Of a DNA stretch of 64,000 bases, positions 51,215-63,904 are shown piece by piece. The stretch lies in contig VXAY01005963.1 in the NCBI GenBank assembly GCA_013399855.1, positions 13,359 to 77,358 of the forward strand. Direction: 5' to 3'. A program made the translations under genes and the position numbers. Each line of letters starts with the position of its first letter. Position 1 is the stretch's first letter. The notes under the pieces were generated by a model. That model made no database searches, was not told the DNA's origin, and was given only the letters and a program-made list of their open reading frames with translations. Source of the stretch: Oxyruncus cristatus. Lineage: Eukaryota > Chordata > Aves > Passeriformes > Cotingidae.

Positions 51215-54200
51215 CTAGAGGCCATATCAAAGAAACAACAAAGACAAACACAAAGGAAAAAAATTATTGATTCTGCATAATTATTCAATTCAACAGAAGG
51301 TGCTCGGCTGCCTGAACATGAAAACACTAAGCTCAAAAACCAACATGCATACAGTGTTAATAGAATTTGATAAAAAAAATACAATCTTTCCAGCCATGCA
51401 AATACTGTAATTACAGTCACAGCCAGAAAACCAGATTGTATTTAATAATGTCAGAGTATACAAAATGTAGACCACGGAGCTCTGTGATCTAAAATGCTTT
51501 CAATACTTTCAATTTAACAACAGTGATGCTGCTGTTTACAATACATCAGTGTAAAACTGTTGCTGTACACGCCATTGTAAAATACCAGAAGTTCTATCTT
51601 AATCACTATCAAATGGTAATACTATGAGAAAGAGATAAATAAATGCATTTGATAGATTTGCTTCTTAAAAATAAGCAGATATAAGACTAAAGGCACTTAT
51701 GGGCCATTTCACAAGAAACTCTGATGGAAGGCAAAATGTCTTAAAAATAGCACATAATACTTGTACCTTACTCCCTTTTCCCCTGGACTCTTACTGGCAC
51801 TTGATTGTAAGCTTGCAATCTTGGTATGATTTAGACTCAAGAGATGACTTTTTTTGTAGTCTTGACATAAATAACACTTAAAAATATGTAAAAAGTAAGG
51901 ATCTGATGGATGTAGATAGCATAAATGTGTAAAAATGTTGTCTCTTAGCATTGCCTTCTGATAGCAAGGGAAAAATCCAGAGAGAATACACATCAGTAAT
52001 CATTAGGATATCTGTTGTTAAATATACATTAAAAAGCATTTCACACTTTCATTTTTGCTAGTAAGCATGAGATTTGCCTGAAGGTAGGACTTAAAAATTC
52101 TGCAGTGTAATGTCATCCATTCCGGTATGTATTGATAAAAACATATTAAAATACTTATATAATGAATGCATCATTTTATTGGCATCTTTCTTTTTGGACA
52201 AATGCTGGACATAATACTAGCACAGTAACTATAACCAACAAGAACTGTTGCAGGTCATCAAACCAGCATTATTTCAAAGCTTCTTCATGCCTTAAACAGC
52301 CTACCTAGATACTCCACCATACTGTCTCTGATATTTTTAAATCTTGAATCTCAGCTTCAGAACCTTATATGAACATTTTGGACTATACACCATTGCAAAA
52401 ACCACTAGCTCTTTTTTGATTATGAAGATTGTGAACACCTTTCTTTCCCTCCAGCACTCCCACATCCCCCCTCATCCCCTCCCCCCATTTTACTTATTTA
52501 TTTCTTTATTAATTCTTTTCAGTCTTCAGAGGATTGATTATTCTCTTCCCTCACATTTCCTAGAGTACTGGAAGACACAGTTTTGCACCAAATAGTAAAG
52601 CATATGTTTAATTGATTATAGCTGGTTTTATTATTTCAATTCTGACATGTTCAGTGCAGTTCACCTCTCTGCATATGAAGTTAATGCCGAAGGTTAATGC
52701 CATGTGCGTTTCAGTACCTTGGCTACAACTACAAAATCTTTAGAAATGCTCCACACATGAACATTCAAAATCAAACCTTGAAAGACAATGAAACCCTCAA
52801 TAGCAATTAATTATGGAAAATCTTACCCAGCTGACCCCAGATGGAAAGCCCCAGAAACCATCTCTGTGTAGAAGATGTTCAGCCTGTATTTCCCAGTGAT
52901 GAACGAAACATCATGCTGCAGATGCTGGTTCTCATTTGTTCGCACCTTTGAACATGCTTAAGCGCTGTGGACATCTCTAATTTCTATGCCCTTACAGTTC
53001 TATCTGTCTTGACGGAGCAGTATTTTACAGGCAGTCAGTATTATCTAATAGAAATCATCCAGAACACCAAAAAATCCCTCCCAAGAACAAAAATAAATGA
53101 AACAAAATTTAAACTGAACGAGGGGTGGGAAAAAAAATATATCATGTAAAGCTTCTTAACCACTTTTCCCAAAACTTCCAGCCAGCCACAGCACCTGTAT
53201 ATATAGGTAATTCCTACCTGGAACTGCAAAACCAGACTTGGTTCAGTCTTTGGTCTCCAGGCCTCTGCTGTCAGGTCTGACCCAATCTATATGTACATAT
53301 TTCTCATCCTAAACCAAAAGTATTAATTCCTTCTAACTGTAACTCCCATTGTTTGAGGACAGAAATAACATTGCCTAATTTACGCTGCTTACATGTATTG
53401 AATTAAGATTCCTGTCTGCAGCCAGTTGCAGGCTGCTTTGCAATGTACTACTGTAATTTGTTTTGGTTTTGCTTTAATTTGTAAATCACTCACAGGCCTA
53501 TGTAACAGATGGGTGCTTTACAGAAATGGATATGTAAGTAAATAAAAATTAAATGCATCTACCATGACAAGAGCTCAGGAGAATAGTAGGTACAGATCCT
53601 GTAACAGACGCCCATACGTTAAGTGGAGGGTAGTTTCACACAGTCACTCATCTGATGGCAGCACAGCAATGCATGCACAGAACAGGCAGTCAGGCATCTA
53701 AATCTGTGGGTTCCCTGTATGCTTTCAAGGAGTTACTCCACATCTTAACTCAGAGAAGCTGGCACTCGGCTACATGAGCTTCCTCTTCATGAGATGCCAT
53801 CACCCTTTGTTTCATTTCTTCTAAGGATTTGCGATGAGGAACACCAGACCTTTGGCAGCTGCTAAGCCCCACTGATCAGAAAAACTGGCAGTCAAGGGTG
53901 TGATTGTCATGGGGTTACCCTCACTGTCATAGCAAGAGCAGGGAATAAGAAAATCACTCTTAAATGATGCTTTTCTACTCCTACTAGTTATATCAAGCTT
54001 TATCTTGTTAATTTTCAGTAAGTTGTTTGTCCAACAAAAGTAAAGAGAAATTGCACAGATGCCTATATTCCATAAAAACTTCACTGCTTATGGATACTGC
54101 ATAGCATATGCTTCAATATTTACACAGTGAAAGCTTTCCATAAATCATTGTAAGCATGTATTATGCAAAACTAGATAAAGAGTGAATAGGAATGTCATTT

Positions 54201-55961
54201 TTTGATAAAATTTAAAATTAAGGAAAAAATCTAACCATTATCCCTTTTGAATTTAGCTATAACTAGCTAGGGATCTTTCTGTATATGGTAATATTTGATT
54301 AGAGGTTCAAGTCCTTTCTTACATGTAAACGATTTCTTGTTTCTTACAATCTCTCATGCTAAATTCTTCTCCCCAAAGCCATTAAATCATATCAACATTT
54401 AAATACCTCATGACAAAAGGTTCCAATTTATATTACTTTTTTCAGCTCACAACTGATTAAGCCAAGCCTCCTGTGACAATGTGTACAAGAAAGTTAGTGA
54501 GTACAGAGATTAGCACTGCATGCTTACAGCTATAAGTCAGGCAGTAGACAAGTAAGCCCAACCTGTACAGCATACACTGATGTTCTTTCTTTGTCCATGC
54601 ATCCTTGCTTTTAGTTCTATTTTTTTTTTTTTTTCCTGTGTGGATCTCTCTCACTCAATCTCAGATGGAGAAAATCTTTTTCTAACTCTAAACACACACT
54701 CAACTCTATTATTTGTATAGATACGGGTCCACATGTACACATATATTACATCTGTAATGTAATGTCATGGTCAATCACCCTGAACCTGCCTCCTCATTTT
54801 TGCTGATTGTATGTTAGGAAGAGATGTGTGTGTCATGATATGTTAAAGTACATCTTGTCTCCAACTTCTGGGTCAAGCAGAACAAGTGATGGGTGTCAAG
54901 ATATTTATCTTAGATGACACAAACAGGCTACAACAGGAGATGGACACAAAAATCACTCCAGTTTTTAGAAACTCTTAACTGGGCAGGATTCTGAAGGTGG
55001 CTCTTCATTTTCTGAAGGCCTTTAGCCTTTACAAACTTCAGGCTTTCAATTCAGCTTTAAAACATCCCAATTTAAAAACTGCCTCTTTAGAAAATAAGGA
55101 CAGTTTACACAAGCATCCACTATAAACATACACTGTAAGCCTTGAACATTCATTATGAAACCAGTTATTTTGAACTCTCATTTTGTGTGAGAAGCTCCTT
55201 TGACTCCTGTGACTGCATTACCTTTAAGTAATTTTATATGCCTGAACTCACATAGACACATTTATGTACATACACAACACAGACTTTTTGCATTTCTGTT
55301 TTATCTTACTGGTTCACTTCTCGGCATAGATAAAATGCAGATATACACTTGGCTGAATACACAGGGAGAGATGACTATACAAGAGCTGAGATTAATAGAA
55401 AGGTTAAAAAAATTTACATTGCTTCTGAAACTAGCTTTATGTTCTGGGGAACACTCAAGGATTTTTTTCAGGCACTATTGTGATAACGTCTAAGAACCAT
55501 TCAAAGTTATATAGAAAAACTCACTGACAAGCTTCATATTTTAGCAAATTTGCATATGCACCTTAAACGGTTGTTTTTGATGCATATCAGCTAAGTATCT
55601 AAGTTACAAAATGTTTTATAGATAATTTTTTTAATAAAGAATTAGGCAAGCCTGGAGTTTACCACAAATCTTTCCTTTCTAAGCTATTCTTAAAGAGCTA
55701 TATATTTTCTGGCGGATCTCAAGGAAATAGTTTGAATGAAGCTGTAACAGTTGAAAAGTAGACAAATATATTAATTTGGTCACACTATAATAGCAAAGGA
55801 TGACTTTAATTAGGGTGTAGACAGAAAAAAAAAAATCAACATTTGTTTCTAATAAAGAAAAGCCTGCATAATTTCCATGATTTAGGGTTTTTTGTTTTTG
55901 TTTGGCTGAAATTCCCAGAGGCATCTCTTTGTTCTCAATTAAATTTCAAGCTGTTACACTA

Positions 55962-56115
55962 TGGGTAGTCCTGCTACTCCTGGGGTGAGAATTACTCAAA
56001 GTGTGCAGTAGCACACCAACTCACATTAGTACTGATGGGGCACTGTGCAACATCCCTACTTCATTTTGGGTAACTCCCACTGACCTGAGTAGGACCAAAG
56101 TAAGGCCTCTGTCTA
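55962..56115. repeat. Possible ancient amniote interspersed repeat
   Basis: Segments such as ggggtgagaattactcaaag and taactcccactgacctgagt resemble a very old repeat common in turtles, crocodilians and birds, which has short blocks around 'ACTCCCATTGA' and 'GTGAGGATTACTCA' (memory). I cannot name the family. Confidence 0.3.
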
Positions 56116-56880
56116 GTTTTCCACAGAAATTTACACTCACACACTTAATCATACTCATTTTCCTAATAAGAGTTTTTACCATGCTGAACCTAACTCACTT
56201 TGCTCCTGTAAACATGAAGAAAAGGTGTACATACTTGCTCACTGTGATTCTACATGTGAAACTGAGATTTACATACTCAGTCCACAAAGAGGCATGGTTG
56301 AAATTTTTTTCCCTCAGCTGTCACTTCTCATCCACCTCCCACCTGCCTCCCTTCACCAACAGAAACCATATGAACAAATGCACGCCTAAGCGTCAGCAGC
56401 CCTTTCCTTGAGTTATACTGCTGCAGCAGGAACAAACAGTGCAGCACTACTGAGTTCTCAAGTCAATAATGGAAATCTTTATCTTTTGGCAGCCTCCACT
56501 CTGCTAGAAAAATCAAAACTGATAGATATTCTTCCTTTCTGACACCCCCTTTCTCTTATTAATTGAACTTGCTTTCCTTGCCCCAAAGACGCAAAGTATT
56601 GTGAGGATACTGGCATGCTACAGCAGGAGAAAAGAAGGTGGCTGTCTCTCCCCAAAGTATCACTGAGAATGACACTGGAACTGTGTATTCAAATGAAGAG
56701 TAGCATGAAGGAGACTATTTACTTATATACATACATACTTGCATACTTACTTTGTTGCCAGGTTTGTAACAATACCTGCTCTGGTTGCTCCTTAGACTCT
56801 AAGTCTACTTATGCATTCAAGGGCAAAAATTTTTGTGTTTTGACCACAACTACCTTTGCAAACTTTACTAACTGTAGACA

Positions 56881-56960
56881 CTGGGGCAAATCCAGCTGCA
56901 CTTTACATTCAGAGTAATTGCACTATAAATCTGGAGTAATTCCACTGACCACACTGAAAA
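56881..56960. repeat. Possible ancient amniote interspersed repeat
   Basis: The string ggggcaaatccagctgcac, followed by taaatctggagtaattccac, resembles the abundant archosaur/turtle repeat with the core 'TAAATCTGGAGTAACTCCA'. Similar short pieces occur at 4733-4790 and 5239-5270. Confidence 0.35.
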
Positions 56961-58012
56961 GTAATTTTGACATAACTTAGCACTGAAACATGATGTGGAG
57001 CCAAATCTGTGTGAATATATATCGGGGTCGTACCACCATGGTGGAGCACAGCAGCTGTGTAACAATGCACAGGAGCTCTGTTCAATGGTTTTGGAGTGAA
57101 AGTGAGGAACACCATGTCCTGCTGAAACTGCAGATGAAACATAAGGCAGTGGAATGCAATAACTGCAGGAGAAACCTAGCCAGGACACCGCCGTTAACCA
57201 CCCACACTCTTGTTTAATGGTCTACAGGGTCTTTATTGAGCAGAAGTATGCAGGTCTTCTGTTTCATATCTCAATCCAAAGATGTATGCCAGGAGCACAG
57301 ATCCCTCCCTGCACAAGGAACCTGCCAGAGTGCTGGTTATGGACTAAGTTGCATGGAGTGGTATGAAAACACTGGATCCACAACAAATGACTATTTTGGA
57401 GACTAAACTTCCTCACCAATGCCAATTGCAGAACACCTACTCATTAGGTTCATCAACCTTAAAATACTCTGTTATATGGTAACTATAAAGCATCTATGCA
57501 GATTGGGGCTAGGGAAGACAGTGTCTTCCTGGTTTTAGAAAAGAAATAATAATTTGAACCCTTTCTCACTCTTCGTGAATGCATATGAACCTCTGCAATT
57601 CCAGTGAAACTATTAGGATGCAAGGCCACCAGTTTTAAATGCTTCTTCTGATTTTTCAAACATATTGTTTGACTTCTGATAGAATATTTACTTTGTTATG
57701 GAATATTCTTGATTATGGACCAGATAAGAATGTATAATTCACAAGATGATGGCTTTCTTTTTCCTGCAAAACAGTGCATAAAGCATTTTCATGTTTAATA
57801 TTATGATAGATCACTGTAGGGTTACAATGTATTTAATCACAACAGCTCGAGCTTTATTTAATCAAAGCAATGACACAACTCTCTTACAGTTGGGTGTCTG
57901 ACAAGGTTTTTTTCACAACAGATGTCTGTCCATACTTGGAGGAAAAGAATCTAAGCACAACCAGAGTCTGATATTCTTCTTGCATTTACTAGTTTTCACA
58001 GTGGTGTAACTC

Positions 58013-58581
58013 TGCTGTGGTTTAACCCCAGCTGGCAACAGCACCACACAGCCATTCACTCACTCCTACCTCTGCCCCCAGTGGAGAGAAGAGCTAGAAA
58101 GAAAAGGTAAACCTTATGGGTTGAGATAAGAACACCTTCATAATTGAAACAAAATAAAATATACTGCTACTACTATCTCTGGTAATGAAAAGGAGAAAGA
58201 AACAAAATGCAAGAGAAAAAAGTAATGCACAATACAATTGCTCACCTCTTGTTGACTGATACTCAGCCCTGAGCAGTGATCAGCCCCTCCCAGCCAGCTT
58301 CCTACAGTTTACATAATGGGCATGACATTCCTAGGGCACGGAATAATCCTTTGGCCAGGTCAGGTCACCTGTCCTGGCCATGCTTCTCCCACCAGCTTCT
58401 TGTGTACGTGCTCTCTGGCAGCACATGAGACACTGAAAAGTCTTTGTTTTAGCGTAAGTGCTACTTAGCAACAACTAAAAATCAATGTGTTATCCACAAG
58501 ATTCTGATACTAAATCTAAAACACAGCACTGCACTAGCTACTAAGAAGACAATCAACTCCATCCCAGCCAAAGCCAGGACA
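58013..58581 (-). mobile_element. Solo LTR of avian ERVL type, decayed
   Basis: Read on the minus strand it starts TGTCCTGGC, runs through GGCTGGGATGGAGTTGA and ends GGTTAAACCACAGCA. These are hallmarks of the abundant avian ERVL LTR family (memory). The internal TTATCTCAACCCA block is at 58117-58130. The positions where the family usually has its TATA and ATTAAA signals look mutated, so it is old and probably inactive. The 5-base flanks (aactc and aagca) do not match. No internal retroviral sequence adjoins it. Confidence 0.85.
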
Positions 58582-60639
58582 AAGCACTATGGTGTCAACA
58601 AAATCTGCTTTGATTTACAACTGTCATATTGCCGACAGTTATTAAAAGGGAAACTATTAAAAACCCTAGCAGTGGTACTCCTGTTAGTGTGGACACAAAT
58701 TGACTCTTTAAGCTTTAACAAGATCCAAAGTAATCTTTTAGCAATTGTCCTTATTTATTTTGAAATACTAGTGCCACTTTCCAAGTGCCACTCTCCTCTC
58801 ACCCCAAGAACTGCACAAATTTTCAAATGCAAATATTTGTTCTCTATATCATCCATTCTGGTAGAGACTTTCAAAAGACTTTACTAATGAGGAGTTAATG
58901 TGAGGTGAGCAGATGCTTTACAGTATTGGCTCACAAAAATATTTTTAAGGTACTCTAAAGGTGAGGCATTTGTTCTCAACATTACTGAAATGGTAGAATA
59001 TCAAGAATTTATTCAAATTGTTTATTTAAATTCCTTACCTTTGAAATCCACAACCTTGGACTTCAAGTACAGAAGAATATTCTGACACCTTTGCTTCTCC
59101 ATAGCCTGTTAGAGTGGAACATTCTTTGAACTATCTTAAGAAGCTTTACCGTTACCTTGTGGCAAGTAATGGAGTGTTTGTCCTTCGGCAGACATGGCTA
59201 TTAAAGGCAATCAAACCACCAAGTACATGGTGTATGAAGGCAAAATATTTATACTGCATGAGGTGCCATGAGCCCTTCTCAGGATAGCATGTAAACAGAG
59301 ACACAAACTTGCTAAGGCACTAAAATAATTACAGCTATAAATTAACTTTAGAACAGAATTTGGCATGTAAGTGGGTTGGAAATACCCTCATGCATATAAC
59401 CATGGCAACGATTGATTTTAAGACTCACTTTCACCAATATCTGCCCATATAGTTGCCCAATTTCATCAATATAGTTGCCCATTCTGGTATGGTATGTAAG
59501 AAAATTTGCCTTGATACTATCAGTCCCTAAAAATCACTTGTGGTTTTACTGCTTGGCGTTAGTGCTGCATGACCCACTGAGAAGTAAAGTTATGTTTTCT
59601 CTGGTTTTCTTGCAGTAAACGTAGTAAGCTCTTTCTGAGCCTCAGTTTCACCAACAATGAAAGAATGACACACAATTTTTATGAGAACAGGAAATGTTAG
59701 CAAAGAGCACTGATGAGGTATGGTATATGCAATACACACAACCACGAAAGACACCCACACTCTCTTCGTCCAAGAGCTTCCCCAATGCACAATGTGATAA
59801 TACAAACAAATCATGTCTGATATCCTTGCTCCATCTAACACAAACTACACCAAAAGCAGGGCATGACATCTAACAGTAAAGTCAAATCAAATTATCAGAT
59901 GTTCCTTTCCTCACTTTAAATCTAAACTGACTAAATTCATAACCCTGACCAGAAAATGTAACTAACAGAAGCTGAGTCTTCCTGGGCTTATAAGTAAAAT
60001 TTCCAACTAAGTCAGTAAGAAATTTGCCTAACTAGGGGCATTGTAAAGAATTGAGAAGTTGCCCGAGGACATAAACAGTGAAGTAAAAGAGCCAATAAGT
60101 TACACTCATAAACTGGATTACATTACCTGCTTGGCTTTCTGATTGAACCCAAATTGTGTCTCAATAAGGGGATTCAGCTGTACGATATGCAGGATATATG
60201 AATGGCAGCAGAACCAGGAGATTGATTTCCATCTTTACTATTCATTAGGGGACTATGCATTATTATTTGCAATATATACAACATGATCTTAATGAGGCCT
60301 TTTTCTTTTTATTGTTTACTGAAAAAATTTACACTGAAAAATACAGGTGTGCCATAGGTGGCAACGTGATTCAAAAGGGAGACAGCAGGGTGCAGAAGGG
60401 GCACCAAAAAGGCAAAGGTCACTGGAATATAAAAATGTCACGGTACATGAAGCAAGCTATCAGTTTGAACATATTATAGGCACTGAAATGCAAAAGAAAG
60501 TGGGGGAATTATATTACAGTGTACAAAGTAATAATAACTGTGCCTGCATGTCTTAATACCCTCTTGTCCCAGCAGTCCTGACTTTCTAGGCAGCCCACTT
60601 CTCCACATTAACAGTAGTCATTTGGAGAGCAGCAAACGT

Positions 60640-60990
60640 GCCATTAGAAGCACTTTTACAAGTGTATATTCATCCACCAATTAGCTTAATGTGGCTGCTT
60701 TCTGCATATTTTCTATCCAGGCTTGCACAAATCTTATTAATATTTCCCCCTAGCGCTTTGACAGATTACCTTGTCATTATGCATCCTGGAGCCTTTTAAA
60801 CAATATGGGTAAACTACTGTTTGCGAGGTTAATGACAATTATCCCCTAATTACTGCATAAGTCACTCAGTCCACTTTATCTCATAGGCAGGGTTCTGCTC
60901 TGTGTATCTGCCATTGTGTCACTGTAAATGAATCTTGTATAGCTATGTTTATCTGTCGTTGCCTTGTAAATTACACTGACAGAAGAATGA
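60640..60990. promoter_or_regulatory. Candidate conserved noncoding element (enhancer-like)
   Basis: Complex, repeat-free sequence with clustered AT-rich factor sites (caattagcttaatg, ttaatgacaatta, cctaattactgc) and an octamer-like atgcat. The texture is like known vertebrate conserved elements; no alignment was possible. Confidence 0.35.
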
Positions 60991-62632
60991 ACAAATTACT
61001 GTGTGTCATCACTTAAATACAGCTTCTGATAAAAAAACGTCCCACAAGCACAGCACTTGAATTTCAGCCTGATCACAATTAGCAAACACATATTGAATGT
61101 TTTGGGAGATATATTTAGAAGTGGATGGGACACAGTGGTGGAAGAAGGTTTTGAAGTGTTGATGGCAGTAAAACAGAAGAACTACAGAAATCCACACTAG
61201 CAGTAATTCTATGAACACTTCCTGAGAACTATTCTGTTAATTTAAATGTTGATAGATGAGTTAGTGATAGTTTCCAAACAATCTCGTATTCAGGGCTATA
61301 CCAAATTCCGCAATATCTGTTGTTTCTGACCAAAACCACATGAGATTTTTTTTAGCTGAAAAAAATTCAAACAAAGTAGCATTCATAAAACCACAAGTAA
61401 TGCTAATTTAATGCATGCATTTCAGAACAATATCTACCTCAGCAGAGGAATGCAGAATTGGCAAATACCAACTTCCTGGTATACTCCATTTTCTGAGGCA
61501 ACTTCAATGTTATAGTTAAGAGTACTTTAGTGGTAGGACATCACTGAGACAGATATGTTCTGCTTTGAGAAAGAAGGTTGACTTGTTATTGTCCTTGATT
61601 CCTTCTTTCACCAAAGACAACTCAATGTCTTCAATAAGAAGTACATACATCGTCAGTGCTCAGAGACAAAATAAGTCTATGGTGAAGAACATTAAAACAA
61701 CAATGCCTCTTCCTATATTGGTGTTGGGGAGGTAACTTCTTCATAGTTCTATGAACCACAGTCATTTCAAACAGTACAAAAAAGACAGTGCATTTCCACC
61801 GTGTCCTGGGAAGGTTCCTTCTTGAGTCAGAGAACACCTTTTAGTACCGGTTTTGTATATTGTTGGCAAGCATTGTAAATGCAAAGAGTTAGTAACAAGT
61901 GCACTTCTTACTGTGGCTTCTTACTAAGGCTAGAAATTTAATTTCCTTAAGCTCAGCACAGTGACAACACCTGAACTTCCTCTCACCACTGGCTTGAGCA
62001 TAACTCGATTCTTCTCACTCCCACTCAGACATCATATTTAACTCTTAAAATTCCCTGCTTGCCAGGGAAATGGATGATTTGTGGAGCAAGATGCTTTTTT
62101 ACTTAAATGAAACTGCCTGCCATGCAGGTTTCAGGAAAAACAATGCAAAACAATGAGTACATCAACCCTGCATCCTGCAATGAGGTTACACAGTAACGCA
62201 TTTTATCATCTTTGAGGATACACTTTATAAACACACAATACATTCACAAATGATATATACATTGATATGGTAGTGCTACATAGTTTCATATTTAAAATGT
62301 ACTTGATTTTACCTTATAATTTATACATCACATTTAGTAAACCTCATTTTATACACATCATAAAATATATTCAGCACCAGCTTCTGACCAATGTGGTACA
62401 ACAAAATATGAAGTCAGGCGAACAACATGCAAATTGGAGCACATTATGAATCCTGAAGGGTAGCACTGTAAGACTGTTTAAGCTGTGATACAAGGAAAAG
62501 GAAAGGTCAGAATTCTCCAAAACCTAGTGATTATTTACTGTAATTCAGGAGCTTACACCAACAGTGAAAACCTCTTTATCACTATAAAGTGTACATTTAT
62601 TTGCTGGATTGCAATAGTGTCATATCTAGAAA

Positions 62633-62708
62633 GAATGGACAAACTGAGATACAGAAAAATTACTGATATTACTGAAAATAACAGTGGTTTGAATGGAACA
62701 CAGATGAA
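62633..62708 (-). mobile_element. Decayed MIR-like repeat, reverse orientation
   Basis: The plus strand reads ggacaaactgagatacag, followed after a gap by ttgaatggaacacagatg. This matches, in order, the ancient amniote pattern GGAAACTGAGGCACAG ... TTGAACCCAGATC, the reverse complement of MIR-type SINE segments. It is heavily diverged. Confidence 0.35.
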
Positions 62709-63139
62709 GGTGGCATCTTTGACCACGCTCTCAGTATAACTCGTAAGAAAAAGCTGTAGTGAAATGTAACAGCCACCACTGCCAGGGATAACTGAAAAGA
62801 CTGATCGATTTTGAGTAAGTACTACCTCAAGGGTTTTGGTCCTACTAGGATTGATCTTTGTGTCTGTCCTGTGTTCAGTCAATGCAACTTTCAGCAGGGT
62901 ATCCACTACAGAAATAAATGGAAGTGCTGCAGTAACCCTCCACCTTCCCTCTAAGTATATTATTTTCTCTTCATGCTGAAGGAAAAAAACTGTAGCAGAT
63001 GGTAAAGTGACACACATGGTTTAAAAAGTTTAAGGACACAGAATGCTTTTATTGTCATATACAGTATTATTTGAAAAAAAATACTGTTTCAAAATTATTA
63101 ACATGTCTCTGAATTTCAAGGTTCTTTGGCCCCTGACTT

Positions 63140-63260
63140 TTGCTAATAGCAGAGCAACTATCAAAAGCTTTACTGAAATTCAAAAAGATTACATCAATTG
63201 GCTTCCCTTGAAGGTGGGTTACCTTGTCATAAAAGGAAAGTAATGATACATATTGACAGT
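63140..63260 (-). mobile_element. CR1 LINE fragment, reverse-transcriptase region (inverted)
   Basis: The minus strand at 63158-63243 encodes LLSFYDKVTHLQGKPIDVIFLNFSKAFDS, again the CR1 reverse-transcriptase core around the first catalytic motif. Residues of the usual VDEG segment are missing, and similarity is lost after SKAFDS. It covers the same domain as the fragment at the right edge but lies on the opposite strand. Confidence 0.8.
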
Positions 63261-63730
63261 ATAGATTGAACAGAAGAATAAGCAAGAGAATGTTAGATGT
63301 TGGAGATTACAAGCACCATTCACTGGCCTAACCCTGTATTTAGGTAAACCCCCCTTTTTCCAAACATAACCGAAATTCTGCTTGAGTAAATTCTTCTAAG
63401 TCAAGCCATGCTGGGGTCTGTGCCACTCCTCTCATTCTTCCATTCAAATGGCCTGATATAATATGAGGGACATAGGCATAGAAGTAACCTTGGTTCATGC
63501 ACAAAAAGTCTTTCTTTTCTTTAGTCAGTTTGCAGCTCCGGAGTTACTGCTTGAATCACAGATGCAAACCACCTAAATGCTTGGAAATTTAAACTGAGTG
63601 ATTGAACTATACCTGTTCTTAGGTATATGAAGAGAAAACCAGTATTTTTGCATTTTTAATGCGTTTTCATAGAGAAAGAGGTGAAGGCGGGCATCCGCAA
63701 GGAAACTAAAGCTTTAATCCTAGACTAACC

Positions 63731-63868
63731 AGCCACTTCTGGTGTGTTCTGGACAAATCATGGTCTTTCCATGTCTCAGATTCTTGTCTTTAAAATGGAC
63801 ATAGACAATATTTCCCCTCACTTCATGATTGTAATGCAAAACATGTCACAGAAAGGCTGAAGTCCAGG
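63731..63868 (+). mobile_element. Decayed MIR/CORE-like SINE
   Basis: The order of blocks fits the 3' half of MIR-type SINEs: a ggacaaatca segment, then a catgtctcag segment where the family has GTGCCTCAGTTT, then tttaaaatgg where it has TGTAAAATGG. The following atttcccctcacttcatgat fits the CTACCTCA block. Divergence is high, so the subfamily cannot be named. Confidence 0.5.
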
Positions 63869-63904
63869 AAGCACTATTCTATGACTCCATCTGTAATATA
63901 GAAT

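Noticed and set aside
59447..59481. Short direct repeat of atatagttgccca
   Set aside because: Two 13-base copies 22 bases apart; too short to mean more than slippage.
62553..63017. Minus-strand open frame of 154 codons near the CR1 pieces
   Set aside because: Not CR1-like, no recognisable motif, and it overlaps a decayed SINE-like segment on the same strand.
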